From Streptomyces aureus (lineage in GTDB: Bacteria; Actinomycetota; Actinomycetes; Streptomycetales; Streptomycetaceae), in assembly GCF_000725495.1 (NCBI RefSeq), contig NZ_JNZD01000047.1:1-45849 (forward strand): a stretch of DNA of 45,849 nucleotides, in the 5' to 3' direction. The notes beneath the pieces are model-generated. The model was not told the origin of the DNA. It made no database searches and saw nothing but the letters and a program-made list of their open reading frames with translations. A program made the position numbers and the translations under genes. Of this stretch, positions 7,291-15,438 are shown piece by piece (within the stretch, counting starts at the first letter, position 1; each line of letters begins with the position of its first letter).

Positions 7291-10254
7291 TCAGGAGAGC
7301 TTGTACGTGGCGACCTGATGGATGGCGTTGTTCGGGATGTAGTAGCGGCCGCCGAACTCCTCGGCGGTCCGGTCGAAGCCGTTGTCGTCACCGGCGAGCG
7401 ACAGCACCTCGTCGACCCCGTCGCCGTCCAGGTCGGCGGCGAGGTAGTTCCGCGCGCCCATGAGGGTGACGTTGCCCACGGCGCCCGACCAGGTGTCGGA
7501 GCTGTCGAAGATGCTCGGGTCCCACATCTGGAGCCCGCCGTCGACACCCGCGACCAGCAGCCTGCGGCCCCCGGGCCCGGCCATGAAGCCGCCGCCGTAG
7601 GACTGCGCGACCACTCCGGCCTTGCTGTCCTTGCCATCGGCCTCGTACCGGCGGAAGGCTGCGGTGCCCCCCTCGTACAGCGCCCCGTCCTCCGCCCAGT
7701 AGCTGAAGTGCGTCCACAGGCCGCCGTCGTAGCCGGAGTGCAGTACCTCGCCGGTGCGGCCGTCGCGGATCTCGAAGTAGTTCCGGGGGCTGAGGGACTC
7801 GGCCCCGTTGATGTTGATCGGGGCGGTGAGGTTCCACTGGTAGACGACCGCGTGCCCGTCCGCGTACGGGATCTCCTTCGACGCGAGGATGCCGTCGTTC
7901 GGGGTGGCGGTGCGGACAGGACCGACCGCGTCGGCCGGGGCCTTCGGCGCGAGGTCCCAGCGGACCTTGCCGTTCTTGGCGTTGAGCGCCACGGCGTCGG
8001 TCACCGGGCTGTCCAGGTCGTACGCGTGGAGGCTGGCGTACGCCGCGTACACCTTGCCGTCGTTCACCGACGGGTCGGTGAAGCGCACGTCGCCCGCGCT
8101 GCTGGGCGCGCTGTACGTCCACAGCGCGCGGCCGTCGCCGTGGTAGGCGCGCAGGGCGTCGGTCGGGACGAGGATGTCCAGCTCGCCGTCGCCGTCCAGG
8201 TCGGCCGGCTTCGCCGAGCGCACGTACTGGCCCTCGCCGCCCTCGATGGTGGCGAGGGTCTTGCCGGTCCTCCCGTTGAGGACGACCACGGCGGTGTCGG
8301 CCGCGACGACGACCTCCGGCTTGCCGTCGCCGTTGACGTCACCGGTCTCGACGTCGTGCACCGCGCCGGGCACGGTCGCCTGCCAGAGCTTCTCGGGCTT
8401 GCCGCCGACCAGAGAGGGACCCGCGTAGGCCCACACGCCGTCGGAGGACCCGGCCATGACGACGTCGTTCCTGCCGTCCTTGTCCAGGTCGGCGGCCTTG
8501 GCGTACCCGATGTCCGCCAGCAGCGGCGTCACGCCCTCGGCCTTGCCGTTGCCGAGCTTGAACGTGCGGATGTTCTCCGCCTGGTCGACGATCCGCACGT
8601 GCGTGCCCGCGGCGTCGCTGAACACGTCCTGGTACATCGGCGCGGCGGCAACACCCTTGTTCTGCCAGCTGACCACACCTTTGGCGTTGTACACGGTCAG
8701 GGACGCGTAGCGCCCGCCGCCCGGGTTCCCCGCGCCGTTGATCTCGCGGTCGTCCTGAGCGGAGGTGACCAGCTTGCCGCCCGCCATCTGGAGCCGCCAG
8801 ATACTCGCCGCGTCCTTGCTGTTGGCGGCATCGCGCTTGACCGTGCTCGACCACAGCAGCTTGTCCGGGTCGGTGCCGTCGAGGACGCGAACGGTGCTGG
8901 CGTTGACGTAGTAGTCCGCGTCGAGGGAGGACTCGGCGACCGCGTACTCGTCGCCGGCCCTGGCGGTGAGGTCGCCGACCGTCAGCGCGGTGGGCAGGAC
9001 GTTGTCGCGGCCCTCCAGGGTGGCCCGGTGACCGGTCTTCAGGTCGTAGGACGCCACCTCGTAGTGGACGGCGTCCGTGGAGTCCTGCTGCTCCAGCGCG
9101 ACGATCCGCCCCCGGCCCGCGTCCACGCGCAGTTGACGGCCGTAGAGCATGCTGTCGGTCTGCCAGGTGACGGAGCCGTCGGCCGTGTCGAGCACGAGTG
9201 TGCGGCCGCGCGCGTCGACGCCGGTGGCCTTGGCCAGGTTCCAGGAGACGGCGACCTTGCCCTTGCCCAGGTCCTGGATGTCGCCCCAGTTGGCCTTGCG
9301 GGCCTCGCCGGTGTCGTACGTCCAGGTCGTCGCCGGCGTCAGCACGCCCTCCGCGGACGAGAAACGGATGCCCGTCAGGGTCATCGTGGCGGCGGCCGGG
9401 ACCTTGGAGTCGCCGCTCATCCTCGGTGCGTCGGCGACGAGCAGGGTGCCGTCGACGATCTTGACCATGGAGGCGCGGTTGTACAGCTTCGACCACATGG
9501 TCTTGCCGGTCCTGCCGTCGAGGACGGTGACGAAGGTGCCCGTGGTCAGCGACGAGCCCGGAGAGGTGAACGGACGCGGGTACGGGGTGGTGCCGACCTG
9601 CGCCGAGAAGACCACGTCCGGGACGCCGTCGCCGGTCAGGTCACCGGTGGAGTAGCCGTTGTCCGAGTTGGCGGAGAACGGCGACACCGCGTTGTAGCCC
9701 ATCAGGATCTGCGCCGGGTACGGCTCGATCCGCCACGGCTGCGTCGGCTTGACCTGCCAGTCCGTGAAGAACGAGCTGCTGGTGCGCGACCACGTCTCGC
9801 CGCCGTCGGCCGTGTGCCGCTGCACGTAGCCCATGCTGTTGAAGGTGAAGTAGTCGCCGTTCCTGCCGACCGGCACGGTGGCGCCCATGCCGCGCACGCC
9901 TTCCAGCGTGGAGCCGGCGGTCAGCGTGACCTTGGTCTTCGGGTCGACGGCGTCGGCGGACGAGCCGGCGGTGGACGAGTCGTCGAGCCCCGAGCCGCTT
10001 TCGGCGGACTTCGCCGCGTCCAGGGCGGCGGAGGTCTCCTCGGACTTCGGGCTCACCGCGCTGTCGTCGGCGGTGGCGCCGTACGGGTCGATCGCGACCC
10101 GGTCGGTCAGGCTCGCGGCCTCGGTGCTGGTCAGCTTCATGGCCGAGCCGCTGTCGTCGGCGGCCAGGGCCTGTGGGGCGGCGGTCAGGCACAGGCCCGC
10201 CGCGACCAGGGCGGAGGCGAGCCGCAGGGCCCGCCGTGACTGGGGGGCGCTCAT
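7291..10254 (-). CDS. Secreted FG-GAP/VCBS repeat (beta-propeller) protein
   Basis: 987 aa, with an N-terminal signal peptide ending near ALA|ADD at about residue 31-32. It then carries repeated calcium-binding FG-GAP motifs such as DLTGDGVPDVV, DLDKDGRNDVV, DVNGDGKPEVV, DLDGDGELDIL and DLDGDGVDEVL, which together should form an integrin-like or PQQ-like propeller outside the cell. Phrases such as VLDGRTGKTMWSK and LNAKNGKVRWDL resemble the repeats of outer-surface beta-propeller proteins. No enzymatic signature is visible. Its ATG overlaps the stop of the S8 protease gene (TGATG on the minus strand), implying translational coupling and a shared role: substrate binding, inhibition or partner folding are all possible. 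Confidence 0.88.
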   Translation of the reverse strand: MSAPQSRRALRLASALVAAGLCLTAAPQALAADDSGSAMKLTSTEAASLTDRVAIDPYGATADDSAVSPKSEETSAALDAAKSAESGSGLDDSSTAGSSADAVDPKTKVTLTAGSTLEGVRGMGATVPVGRNGDYFTFNSMGYVQRHTADGGETWSRTSSSFFTDWQVKPTQPWRIEPYPAQILMGYNAVSPFSANSDNGYSTGDLTGDGVPDVVFSAQVGTTPYPRPFTSPGSSLTTGTFVTVLDGRTGKTMWSKLYNRASMVKIVDGTLLVADAPRMSGDSKVPAAATMTLTGIRFSSAEGVLTPATTWTYDTGEARKANWGDIQDLGKGKVAVSWNLAKATGVDARGRTLVLDTADGSVTWQTDSMLYGRQLRVDAGRGRIVALEQQDSTDAVHYEVASYDLKTGHRATLEGRDNVLPTALTVGDLTARAGDEYAVAESSLDADYYVNASTVRVLDGTDPDKLLWSSTVKRDAANSKDAASIWRLQMAGGKLVTSAQDDREINGAGNPGGGRYASLTVYNAKGVVSWQNKGVAAAPMYQDVFSDAAGTHVRIVDQAENIRTFKLGNGKAEGVTPLLADIGYAKAADLDKDGRNDVVMAGSSDGVWAYAGPSLVGGKPEKLWQATVPGAVHDVETGDVNGDGKPEVVVAADTAVVVLNGRTGKTLATIEGGEGQYVRSAKPADLDGDGELDILVPTDALRAYHGDGRALWTYSAPSSAGDVRFTDPSVNDGKVYAAYASLHAYDLDSPVTDAVALNAKNGKVRWDLAPKAPADAVGPVRTATPNDGILASKEIPYADGHAVVYQWNLTAPININGAESLSPRNYFEIRDGRTGEVLHSGYDGGLWTHFSYWAEDGALYEGGTAAFRRYEADGKDSKAGVVAQSYGGGFMAGPGGRRLLVAGVDGGLQMWDPSIFDSSDTWSGAVGNVTLMGARNYLAADLDGDGVDEVLSLAGDDNGFDRTAEEFGGRYYIPNNAIHQVATYKLS

Positions 10255-12818
10255 CACTTGGCTCCCTGCGCGAAGCGGACGGCGGTGCCGTCGGCGATCA
10301 CGGACTGGTTGTAGGAGTACTGGAGGGCGTCGGTGCCGGACTGGTTCGCGATGCCGACGGTGGCACCCGCACCCTTGTCCGCGACCGACTGGTACTGGAC
10401 CGTCACCGCGCCGGTCGCCTCGTCGAAGACGACCTCGAAGGTGGAGCGGCCCGAAGTGCCGCTGGCGTAGGCGGCGTTGTTCCAGACGATGGCGAACCTG
10501 CGGCTGCCCGTGGTGCCGGTGGTGGCGGTCTGCACCGAGGACTTCTTGTCGAGGGTCAGGTCGTCCCACAGCGGGGCGACGATGCCCTTGACGCCGTTCG
10601 CGCCGGTCGTCGGCAGCGCGGTGTTGGAGTAGTCGCCGACGCGCGAGGACAGGAAGTTCACCAGGCCGTCGGTCGTGACGGAGGCGGAGGAGTACGAGAC
10701 CCCGTACAGCTTGGCCGGGAAGGGCAGGGCGACGGTCGCGGAGTCCTCGTCACCGGTCAGGGAGACCTTCTTCGAACCGGCGATCCAGGAGTACGCGGCC
10801 GGGGCGCAGCTGTTGCCGTTGGCGTCGGCGCGGGCCGGGACCTGGACGTCCTTGGTGAGGTCGGCCGAGGCGACGGTGGCGGTGCCGGTGTAGACGCCGT
10901 TGCACAGGACCGGCGTCGCGGGCTTGACCGTCAGGCTGTAGGTGCCCTCGGCGACCTTCGCGAAGGAGTACGTGCCCTTGGCGTCGGTGGTGGCGGCGGC
11001 GACCGGGGCGCCGGTCACCTCGACGGTGGCACCGGCGAGCGCCTTCCCGGTGACGTCGAGCACGGTGCCGGTGACCTTGTGCGAGGCCACCGCCGTCAGC
11101 GCGAAGTCCTCGGTGAGGGCCTGGTTGTCGGTGACGGTGACGCCGGTGACCGAGCCGTTCGCGTACCCGTAGCCGCTGAAGGCGAAGGAGTACGTGCCGG
11201 CGGGCAGGGGGAGCTTGTACGTGCCGTCGGCGGCGGTGGTCACCGTGCGGACGTCGCCGCCGGTGCCGGTGGCCTTGACGGTGATGTTGCCGAGGGCCGT
11301 GCCGGTGGCCTTGTCGGTGACCTTTCCGGTGACGACGGCCGCCGTGTGCGGGGCCTGGTCCACGGAGGCGAGGATGTCGAGCTTGCCCTCGCCCCACACG
11401 TTGTTCATGTCGGCGGTGCCGCCGCAATGGGTGTCGTCGACATTGCGCGCGCCCTCGTTGAGCAGCTTGCGCGTCTCGTCGATGTTGCCGATGAGCGAGG
11501 GGGCCGCCGACCACAGCAGCGCCACCGCGCCCGCGACGTGCGGTGTCGCCATCGATGTACCGGACTCGGTGTTGTACGACGAACCGGGCCATGTGGACTC
11601 GACCTTGACGCCCGGCGCCGAGATGTTCGGCTTCGTCGAGCCGTCGACGAGCGAGGGGCCGAAGCCGGAGAAGGACGCGATGGTACCGGTGGAGTCGTAG
11701 GCGCCGACTCCGTAGGACGGGGCCTGTGAGCCGGGGGCGTGGGCGGTGGAACAGGTCTTGCCGTCACCGTCGTTGCCGGCCGCGAACGCCTCGAAGATGC
11801 CGGCGGCGTTCCACGCTTCGACGATGTCCTGGTAGAACGTCGTGTCGCCGCCGCCCCAGGAGTTGTTGACGATGTTCGGCGCGAGGTCCGGGCGCGGGTT
11901 CTGGCCGTTGTGGTCGGTCGGCGCGAGGATCCACTGGCCGGCCGCCAGCAGCGACTCGTCCGAACAGGAGGAGGACTCGCAGCCCTTGGCGGCTATCCAC
12001 TTGGCGTTCGGGGCGACACCGATGCCGTGCTTGCCGACCATCGTGCCCATCGTGTGGGTGCCGTGGCCGTTGTTGTCGCAGGGGACGCCGCCGGCGCCGC
12101 ACTGGCCGGTCGGGTCGTACCAGTTGTAGTCGTGCGTGAAGGAGCCGTCGCCGTTGTTGCCGCGGTACTGGGCGACCAGGTCCGGGTGGTCGTACTGCAC
12201 GCCGGAGTCGACGTTGGCGATGACGATGCCCTCGCCGCGGTCGCCGTACTGGTTCCACACGTCGTCGGCGTTGATGTCGGCGACGCCCCACTCGGGGGTG
12301 TCGTCTCCGTTCGCGGAGGAGTCCGTGCGCGACGTGGTGATCTTGTTGTCGGCGGTCTCGATGTCGTCGAGCTTGTAGTGCTGCTCCTTGACGATCGACG
12401 CGACGTCCGGACGCTTCGCCAGCTCGTTCACGAGGTCCTGGCCACCGCTGACCTGGATCGCGTTGGCGATCCAGTAGTCCTGGTGACCGATCTTCTTCTT
12501 GTCCAGGAAGGACTTGAGGGAGGCCTGGCTGTCCGCGGCCTTCGCGCGCAGCTCCTTGAAGGCGGCCCTGGCCCTCGCGGCGTGCGTCTTCTGCTTCTTG
12601 GCGCCGGACAGGTCCGCCTGGTCCTTCAGGACGACGAAGAACGTCGCGTCGCCGCCCTTGGCCACGGCGGCGGTGAGCGCGGAGTCGACGTCGGCCGACG
12701 ACGACGGGGCGGCGCCGGCGGCGAGTGCGGGGGTCGACGCGGTCAGCAGGGCGGTCGCGGTGAACGCGGCCGCCACCCAGACGGCGCCTCTGCGCCGGGG
12801 CGGTTGGGGCAGGTGCAT
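10254..12818 (-). CDS. Secreted subtilisin-like serine protease (S8) with carboxypeptidase-regulatory-like domains
   Basis: An 854-aa exported protease. Signal peptide to about residue 34 (TPALAAGA); inhibitor I9-type propeptide at about 55-150 (FFVVLKDQADL ... VASIVKEQHY). In the catalytic domain, Asp204 lies in VIANVDSGVQ, His252 in NNGHGTHTMGT, oxyanion Asn349 in AFAAGND, and Ser422 in SGTSMATPHVAG. After about residue 500 come two carboxypeptidase-regulatory-like beta domains (TVKATGTGGDVRTVTTAADGTYKLPLPAGTY is one copy in part) and a C-terminal beta domain like that of bacillopeptidase F-type proteins. It is first in a two-gene unit with the FG-GAP protein. An SD (GGAGGAGC at 12826-12833) precedes ATG 12818. 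Confidence 0.93.
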   Translation of the reverse strand: MHLPQPPRRRGAVWVAAAFTATALLTASTPALAAGAAPSSSADVDSALTAAVAKGGDATFFVVLKDQADLSGAKKQKTHAARARAAFKELRAKAADSQASLKSFLDKKKIGHQDYWIANAIQVSGGQDLVNELAKRPDVASIVKEQHYKLDDIETADNKITTSRTDSSANGDDTPEWGVADINADDVWNQYGDRGEGIVIANVDSGVQYDHPDLVAQYRGNNGDGSFTHDYNWYDPTGQCGAGGVPCDNNGHGTHTMGTMVGKHGIGVAPNAKWIAAKGCESSSCSDESLLAAGQWILAPTDHNGQNPRPDLAPNIVNNSWGGGDTTFYQDIVEAWNAAGIFEAFAAGNDGDGKTCSTAHAPGSQAPSYGVGAYDSTGTIASFSGFGPSLVDGSTKPNISAPGVKVESTWPGSSYNTESGTSMATPHVAGAVALLWSAAPSLIGNIDETRKLLNEGARNVDDTHCGGTADMNNVWGEGKLDILASVDQAPHTAAVVTGKVTDKATGTALGNITVKATGTGGDVRTVTTAADGTYKLPLPAGTYSFAFSGYGYANGSVTGVTVTDNQALTEDFALTAVASHKVTGTVLDVTGKALAGATVEVTGAPVAAATTDAKGTYSFAKVAEGTYSLTVKPATPVLCNGVYTGTATVASADLTKDVQVPARADANGNSCAPAAYSWIAGSKKVSLTGDEDSATVALPFPAKLYGVSYSSASVTTDGLVNFLSSRVGDYSNTALPTTGANGVKGIVAPLWDDLTLDKKSSVQTATTGTTGSRRFAIVWNNAAYASGTSGRSTFEVVFDEATGAVTVQYQSVADKGAGATVGIANQSGTDALQYSYNQSVIADGTAVRFAQGAK

Positions 12819-12880
12819 CGGGGGTGCTCCTCCGGGAACGGTAGGGGGAGCACGGACGCTAGGAAGACACCGTTACTCGG

Positions 12881-12909
12881 GTATTACAGGGCGCGATGCG
12901 GCCGTACAA
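12881..12909 (-). promoter_or_regulatory. Promoter of the S8 protease/FG-GAP unit
   Basis: On the minus strand: -35 TTGTAC (12909-12904), a 17-nt spacer, and -10 TAATAC (12886-12881). It predicts a transcript with a leader of about 55 nt and is a good match to the principal sigma factor consensus. Confidence 0.6.
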
Positions 12910-12983
12910 CCGCCTTCATTCCAGGGCGAATCTCTCCGCGGTGTTCCGGTGGCCGGTCCCAACACGACTGTCCGCAAGAAGAT

Positions 12984-13061
12984 GTTGACGCCGAGGCTCA
13001 GCGTGATGCCTTCCGCCGACGGCCAGTTCGCCAAGCGCTGGAACGCGATAGCCGGCCTGTG
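12984..13061 (+). pseudogene. Remnant of the 3' end of a PotD-like gene; right copy of the 38-bp repeat
   Basis: 13024-13061 matches the 3' end of the binding-protein gene at 3806-3843 in 36 of 38 positions, reading QFAKRWNAIAGL. The TGA stop has become TGG. Just before it, GCCGAC is also shared, with a 6-nt in-frame deletion relative to the intact gene; similarity further left is weak. There is no start or upstream body. It is either a border duplication made when the protease block arrived, or the relic of a second gene copy. Confidence 0.6.
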
Positions 13062-13206
13062 GCCTGGGTGCCGGACCGCGTTCCGGCGCCTTTGCCAACC
13101 CTTTACAACCCCGTCCGCCGCCGACTCGTCTCTCCGCTCGATCCGTAACCGGCCCGCCGTTCCCACCGGCGGGGGGGCCGGCGAAAAAAAGAAGAACAAG
13201 GGCCGC

Positions 13207-13506
13207 AACATCTTTAATTCCCCCCCCCCCCCCGCCACCCCCCCCGCGAGCCCCAGCGCGGTCCCGGCCCCGGCGAGCTCCACCGCGACCCGGGCACCCT
13301 CCGCCGTGCCCAGCCCCGTTCCGACGCGGGCCCGGGACTCGCGCCAGGTCTCCGTCCGGCCGGCCGGGGCCCCCGACACCGGTGTGACGGCCACCGCCGC
13401 GCCGTCCTCCGATGCCGGCGCGCTCGTGGGCGGCAGCGCCGCCGCCCTGGTCGCCGCGGGCGCGGTCGTCCTCGTCGTACGCCGCCGGCGGGCGATCGGG
13501 GCATGA
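13207..13506 (+). pseudogene. 5'-truncated wall/membrane-anchored protein (sortase-substrate-like tail)
   Basis: The open frame ending at the TGA 13504-13506 encodes a Pro/Ala/Ser/Thr-rich stalk, then an LPXTG-like element APDTG, about 14 residues, a hydrophobic segment (about AGALVGGSAAALVAAGAVV) and a terminal RRRR. That is the layout of a cell-wall sorting signal or anchored secreted protein, often placed before class F sortases. No start codon, signal peptide or folded domain is present. The frame instead runs into 14 consecutive C (13220-13233) and 8 more C (13238-13245). The 5' end is lost or scrambled, either genuinely or by assembly error. The stop overlaps the sortase start (ATGA). 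Confidence 0.65.
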
Positions 13507-14141
13507 CGTCCCGCTCCGGGCGCATCCTCGCCGCCACCGCGCTGGCCGCGCTCCTGGTGGGCTGCGGCGGCCGTTCCGGCACCGGCGTGCGGTCCGAGGG
13601 GGCGCCCACGAGCGCCCGGCCGGACCGCCCGGCCGCGGCGGCCCCCTCCGGTGACGCGTCCCCGGCCTCGCGGTCCGGTGCGCGTCGGACGGTCCCGGTC
13701 CGGCTGCTGATACCGGCCATCGGGGTCGACACCCCGCTGATCCGGCTCGGACTGGCCGCCGACGGGAGCGCGCAGGTGCCCCCGATCGCGGCGCACGACC
13801 GGGCCGGGTGGTACCGGTACTCGCCGACTCCGGGGCAGAAGGGTCCGTCGGTGATCCTCGGTCATGTCACCGTCGGCGCGTACGGCGACGGCGTCTTCCG
13901 TCGGCTCGCCCGGCTGCGTCACGGCGACCGGATCGTGGTGCGCCTGGAGAAGGGCCGGCCGGTGGAGTTCGCCGTCACCGAGGTCCGTACCGTCGCCAAG
14001 GCCGACTTCCCCACGGACGCGGTCTACGGCGACGTGGACCGCCCGGAGCTGCGGCTCATCACCTGCGGAGGTCCCCGCTCCGGAAGCGGCTACCTCGACA
14101 ACGTGATCGTGTTCGCGGCGATGACCCCCGCGAGCCACTGA
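13503..14141 (+). CDS. Class F sortase
   Basis: A 212-aa transpeptidase-like enzyme, probably exported and membrane-held: a hydrophobic N-terminus with a lipobox-like LLVGC (Cys21), a Pro/Ala/Ser-rich stem to about 60, then the sortase barrel. Catalytic His121 is in ILGHVTVG and Cys188 in LRLITCGG (the TLxTC-type motif); Arg192 or a nearby Arg completes the site, and SGYLDNVIVFA is the usual final strand. Sortases of this class are common in actinobacteria next to one anchored secreted protein, which here is the truncated upstream frame. The ATG overlaps that frame's TGA by 4 nt, suggesting coupled translation. Confidence 0.9.
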   Translation: MTSRSGRILAATALAALLVGCGGRSGTGVRSEGAPTSARPDRPAAAAPSGDASPASRSGARRTVPVRLLIPAIGVDTPLIRLGLAADGSAQVPPIAAHDRAGWYRYSPTPGQKGPSVILGHVTVGAYGDGVFRRLARLRHGDRIVVRLEKGRPVEFAVTEVRTVAKADFPTDAVYGDVDRPELRLITCGGPRSGSGYLDNVIVFAAMTPASH

Positions 14142-14159
14142 ACCCCGCCCGGCGATCCG

Positions 14160-14201
14160 GGATCCTGGGCCGGCGGACCGTACCCCCGCGGCCCGGGATC
14201 C
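14160..14201 (+). terminator. Hairpin terminator after the sortase
   Basis: GGATCCTGGGCCG (14160-14172) pairs with CGGCCCGGGATCC (14189-14201), 13 bp with one G-T wobble and a 16-nt loop. It starts 19 bp beyond the sortase stop. Confidence 0.6.
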
Positions 14202-14235
14202 CTCCCGTCCGGCACCGTCACGACCATGGAGAACG

Positions 14236-14727
14236 TTGAAAGGCTCCCGTGAGAAGGCAGCGTCCGAGCTGTTCGCCGCCCTCTACCCACGCCTGGCCGG
14301 CTGGTGCCGCCGTCTCGTCGACGACGACGGGACGGCCCACGAGATCGCCTCGGAGGCGTTCACCCGGCTCTGGTCCCGCTGGACCTCCGTGGCCGAGCCG
14401 CGGGGATTCCTCTACGTCACGGCGGCCAACCTCGTCCGGGACCACTGGCGCAAGCTGGAGCGCGAACGCAGGGCCGTGCGCCGGGCCACCGCCGAGGCCG
14501 CCGTCGGCCCGCGCAACGAACAGGCCGACCCTTCCGTACGCCTGCTCGTGCAGGCGCTGCCCGAACGGCTGCGCGTGCCGATCCTGCTGCACTACTACGC
14601 TGACATGCCGATCCGGGAGGTGGCCGCGCTGACCGGGCGCAAGGAAGGAACGGTCAAGTCCGACCTGCACGCGGCCCGCGAACTGCTCCGCGCCCACCTG
14701 GGGAGACGTCTTGATCACACACTCTGA
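14236..14727 (+). CDS. RNA polymerase sigma factor, ECF/sigma-70 family
   Basis: A 163-aa sigma factor. Region 2 spans about 10-75 (ELFAALYPRLAGWCRRLV, EIASEAFTRLWSRW, FLYVTAANLVRDHWRK) and region 4 about 100-155 (ALPERLRVPILLHYYADMPIREVAALTGRKEGTVKSDLHAARELLRAHL). No other regulatory extension is seen. The start is TTG 14236 with a GGAGA ribosome binding site at 14228-14232; the ATG at 14226 opens a different frame that closes within 9 codons. The downstream membrane protein overlaps by 17 nt, so it may be the partner that restrains or signals to this sigma factor. Confidence 0.9.
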   Translation: MKGSREKAASELFAALYPRLAGWCRRLVDDDGTAHEIASEAFTRLWSRWTSVAEPRGFLYVTAANLVRDHWRKLERERRAVRRATAEAAVGPRNEQADPSVRLLVQALPERLRVPILLHYYADMPIREVAALTGRKEGTVKSDLHAARELLRAHLGRRLDHTL

Positions 14728-15217
14728 CGACGGCCCGGACTTCGGCCCCGACGACCCGCTCGCCGTCATCATGCGGCCTCCCTCCGCGTACCTCTCGCCG
14801 CCGCCGGGCCGGTTCGAGGCGGTCCGCCGGAGCGCGGCCCGGCGCCGACTGCTGCGCGCGGCGGCCGGGGCGGCGGTGGCGTGCGCGGCCGGCGCGCTGC
14901 TCGTGCTGCCGCTGCGGTCGGCGGCTCCGGCCGCGCCCAGGTCCCCGGTGGTCCCGCTGGCCCCGCCGACCGTGACCGGTCCGCCGGCGACGCCCACCCC
15001 GCGAGTGTCGCCCGAGCCGTCCCGCCCCCGTACGGAGGGGAGGGACTCCGCCCGCCGGAGCTCCGCTCCCAGCACGGCTCCCGTGCCCACGGGCCGTACG
15101 ACCGGCACGGTCACCCGCAGTCCCTCGGCCACGGGGACCTCGGCACCCGCGACCGCCCGGCCCTCCGCCGCGCGGACCGGTGCCGTCCCCACCCCGACCA
15201 GGGAAGTCCGGCAGTGA
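14711..15217 (+). CDS. Single-pass membrane protein with Pro/Thr-rich extracytoplasmic tail
   Basis: 168 aa: a basic cytoplasmic segment (VRRSAARRRLLRAA), one TM helix at about 48-66, and a long disordered Pro/Ser/Thr/Arg tail outside. TTG start with GGGAG upstream; it overlaps the sigma factor gene by 17 nt, so the two are translated together. The position is that of an anti-sigma factor, but I see no HxxxCxxC zinc motif or known anti-sigma fold. It is either a highly reduced anti-sigma factor or a co-expressed envelope protein. Confidence 0.7.
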   Translation: MITHSDDGPDFGPDDPLAVIMRPPSAYLSPPPGRFEAVRRSAARRRLLRAAAGAAVACAAGALLVLPLRSAAPAAPRSPVVPLAPPTVTGPPATPTPRVSPEPSRPRTEGRDSARRSSAPSTAPVPTGRTTGTVTRSPSATGTSAPATARPSAARTGAVPTPTREVRQ

Positions 15218-15307
15218 GCGGACGCGGGTCCCCGCTGGTCGAGGGGGCCGTCGGAGGGGGGTGCGGGAGGGCCGGGCCCGGCGCTGTGCGATGGTGGCGG
15301 GCGCACC

Positions 15308-15366
15308 CATAACGCGGCCCTTCAGGAGCCATAAGTCGGCCTTATGAGGTCATAGCCCGGACCCGC
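15308..15366. repeat. Three CATA motifs at 22-bp spacing upstream of the ferredoxin reductase
   Basis: CATAACGCGGCCCTT starts at 15308, CATAAGTCGGCCTTATG at 15330 and CATAGCCCGGACC at 15352: a 22-bp period, two helical turns. The middle copy contains the inverted repeat CATAAG/CTTATG. It may be a binding array for a regulator or only a degenerate local duplication. Confidence 0.4.
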
Positions 15367-15369
15367 CTA

Positions 15370-15397
15370 CTGACTTAGGTTTGCCTCAGTTTAGGCT
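15370..15397 (+). promoter_or_regulatory. Likely DmdR1/IdeR iron box over a promoter
   Basis: TTAGGTTTGCCTCAGTTTA at 15375-15393 matches the actinobacterial iron-box consensus at about 14 of 19 positions. It lies between a possible -35 CTGACT (15370-15375) and -10 TAGGCT (15392-15397), the place for a repressor. It is about 45 bp before the FAD reductase start. Confidence 0.5.
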
Positions 15398-15438
15398 TCC
15401 CGTCGAGTCCCCCGCCCCTGCTCGAAGGGAACCTGATC

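Larger units (their letters stand above)
12819..13206. other. Long intergenic region with promoter, gene remnant and abnormal junction
   Basis: Left part: leader and promoter of the S8 protease. Middle: the binding-protein remnant. Right part: a stretch with TTTACAACC that could be the upstream region of the wall-anchored protein, then a G7 run and AAAAAAAGAAGAAC at 13184-13197, which is unlike the surrounding sequence. I see no intact gene here. Confidence 0.6.

Noticed and set aside
4161..10239. Long plus-strand open frames (4161-7463 and 7318-10239)
   Set aside because: They are the complements of the BTAD and FG-GAP genes; the minus-strand frames carry Walker, BTAD and FG-GAP motifs.
12873..14138. 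Minus-strand open frame across the sortase and junction
   Set aside because: The plus strand holds the sortase TLxTC-like and His motifs; the minus frame includes poly-F/poly-G translations of homopolymers.
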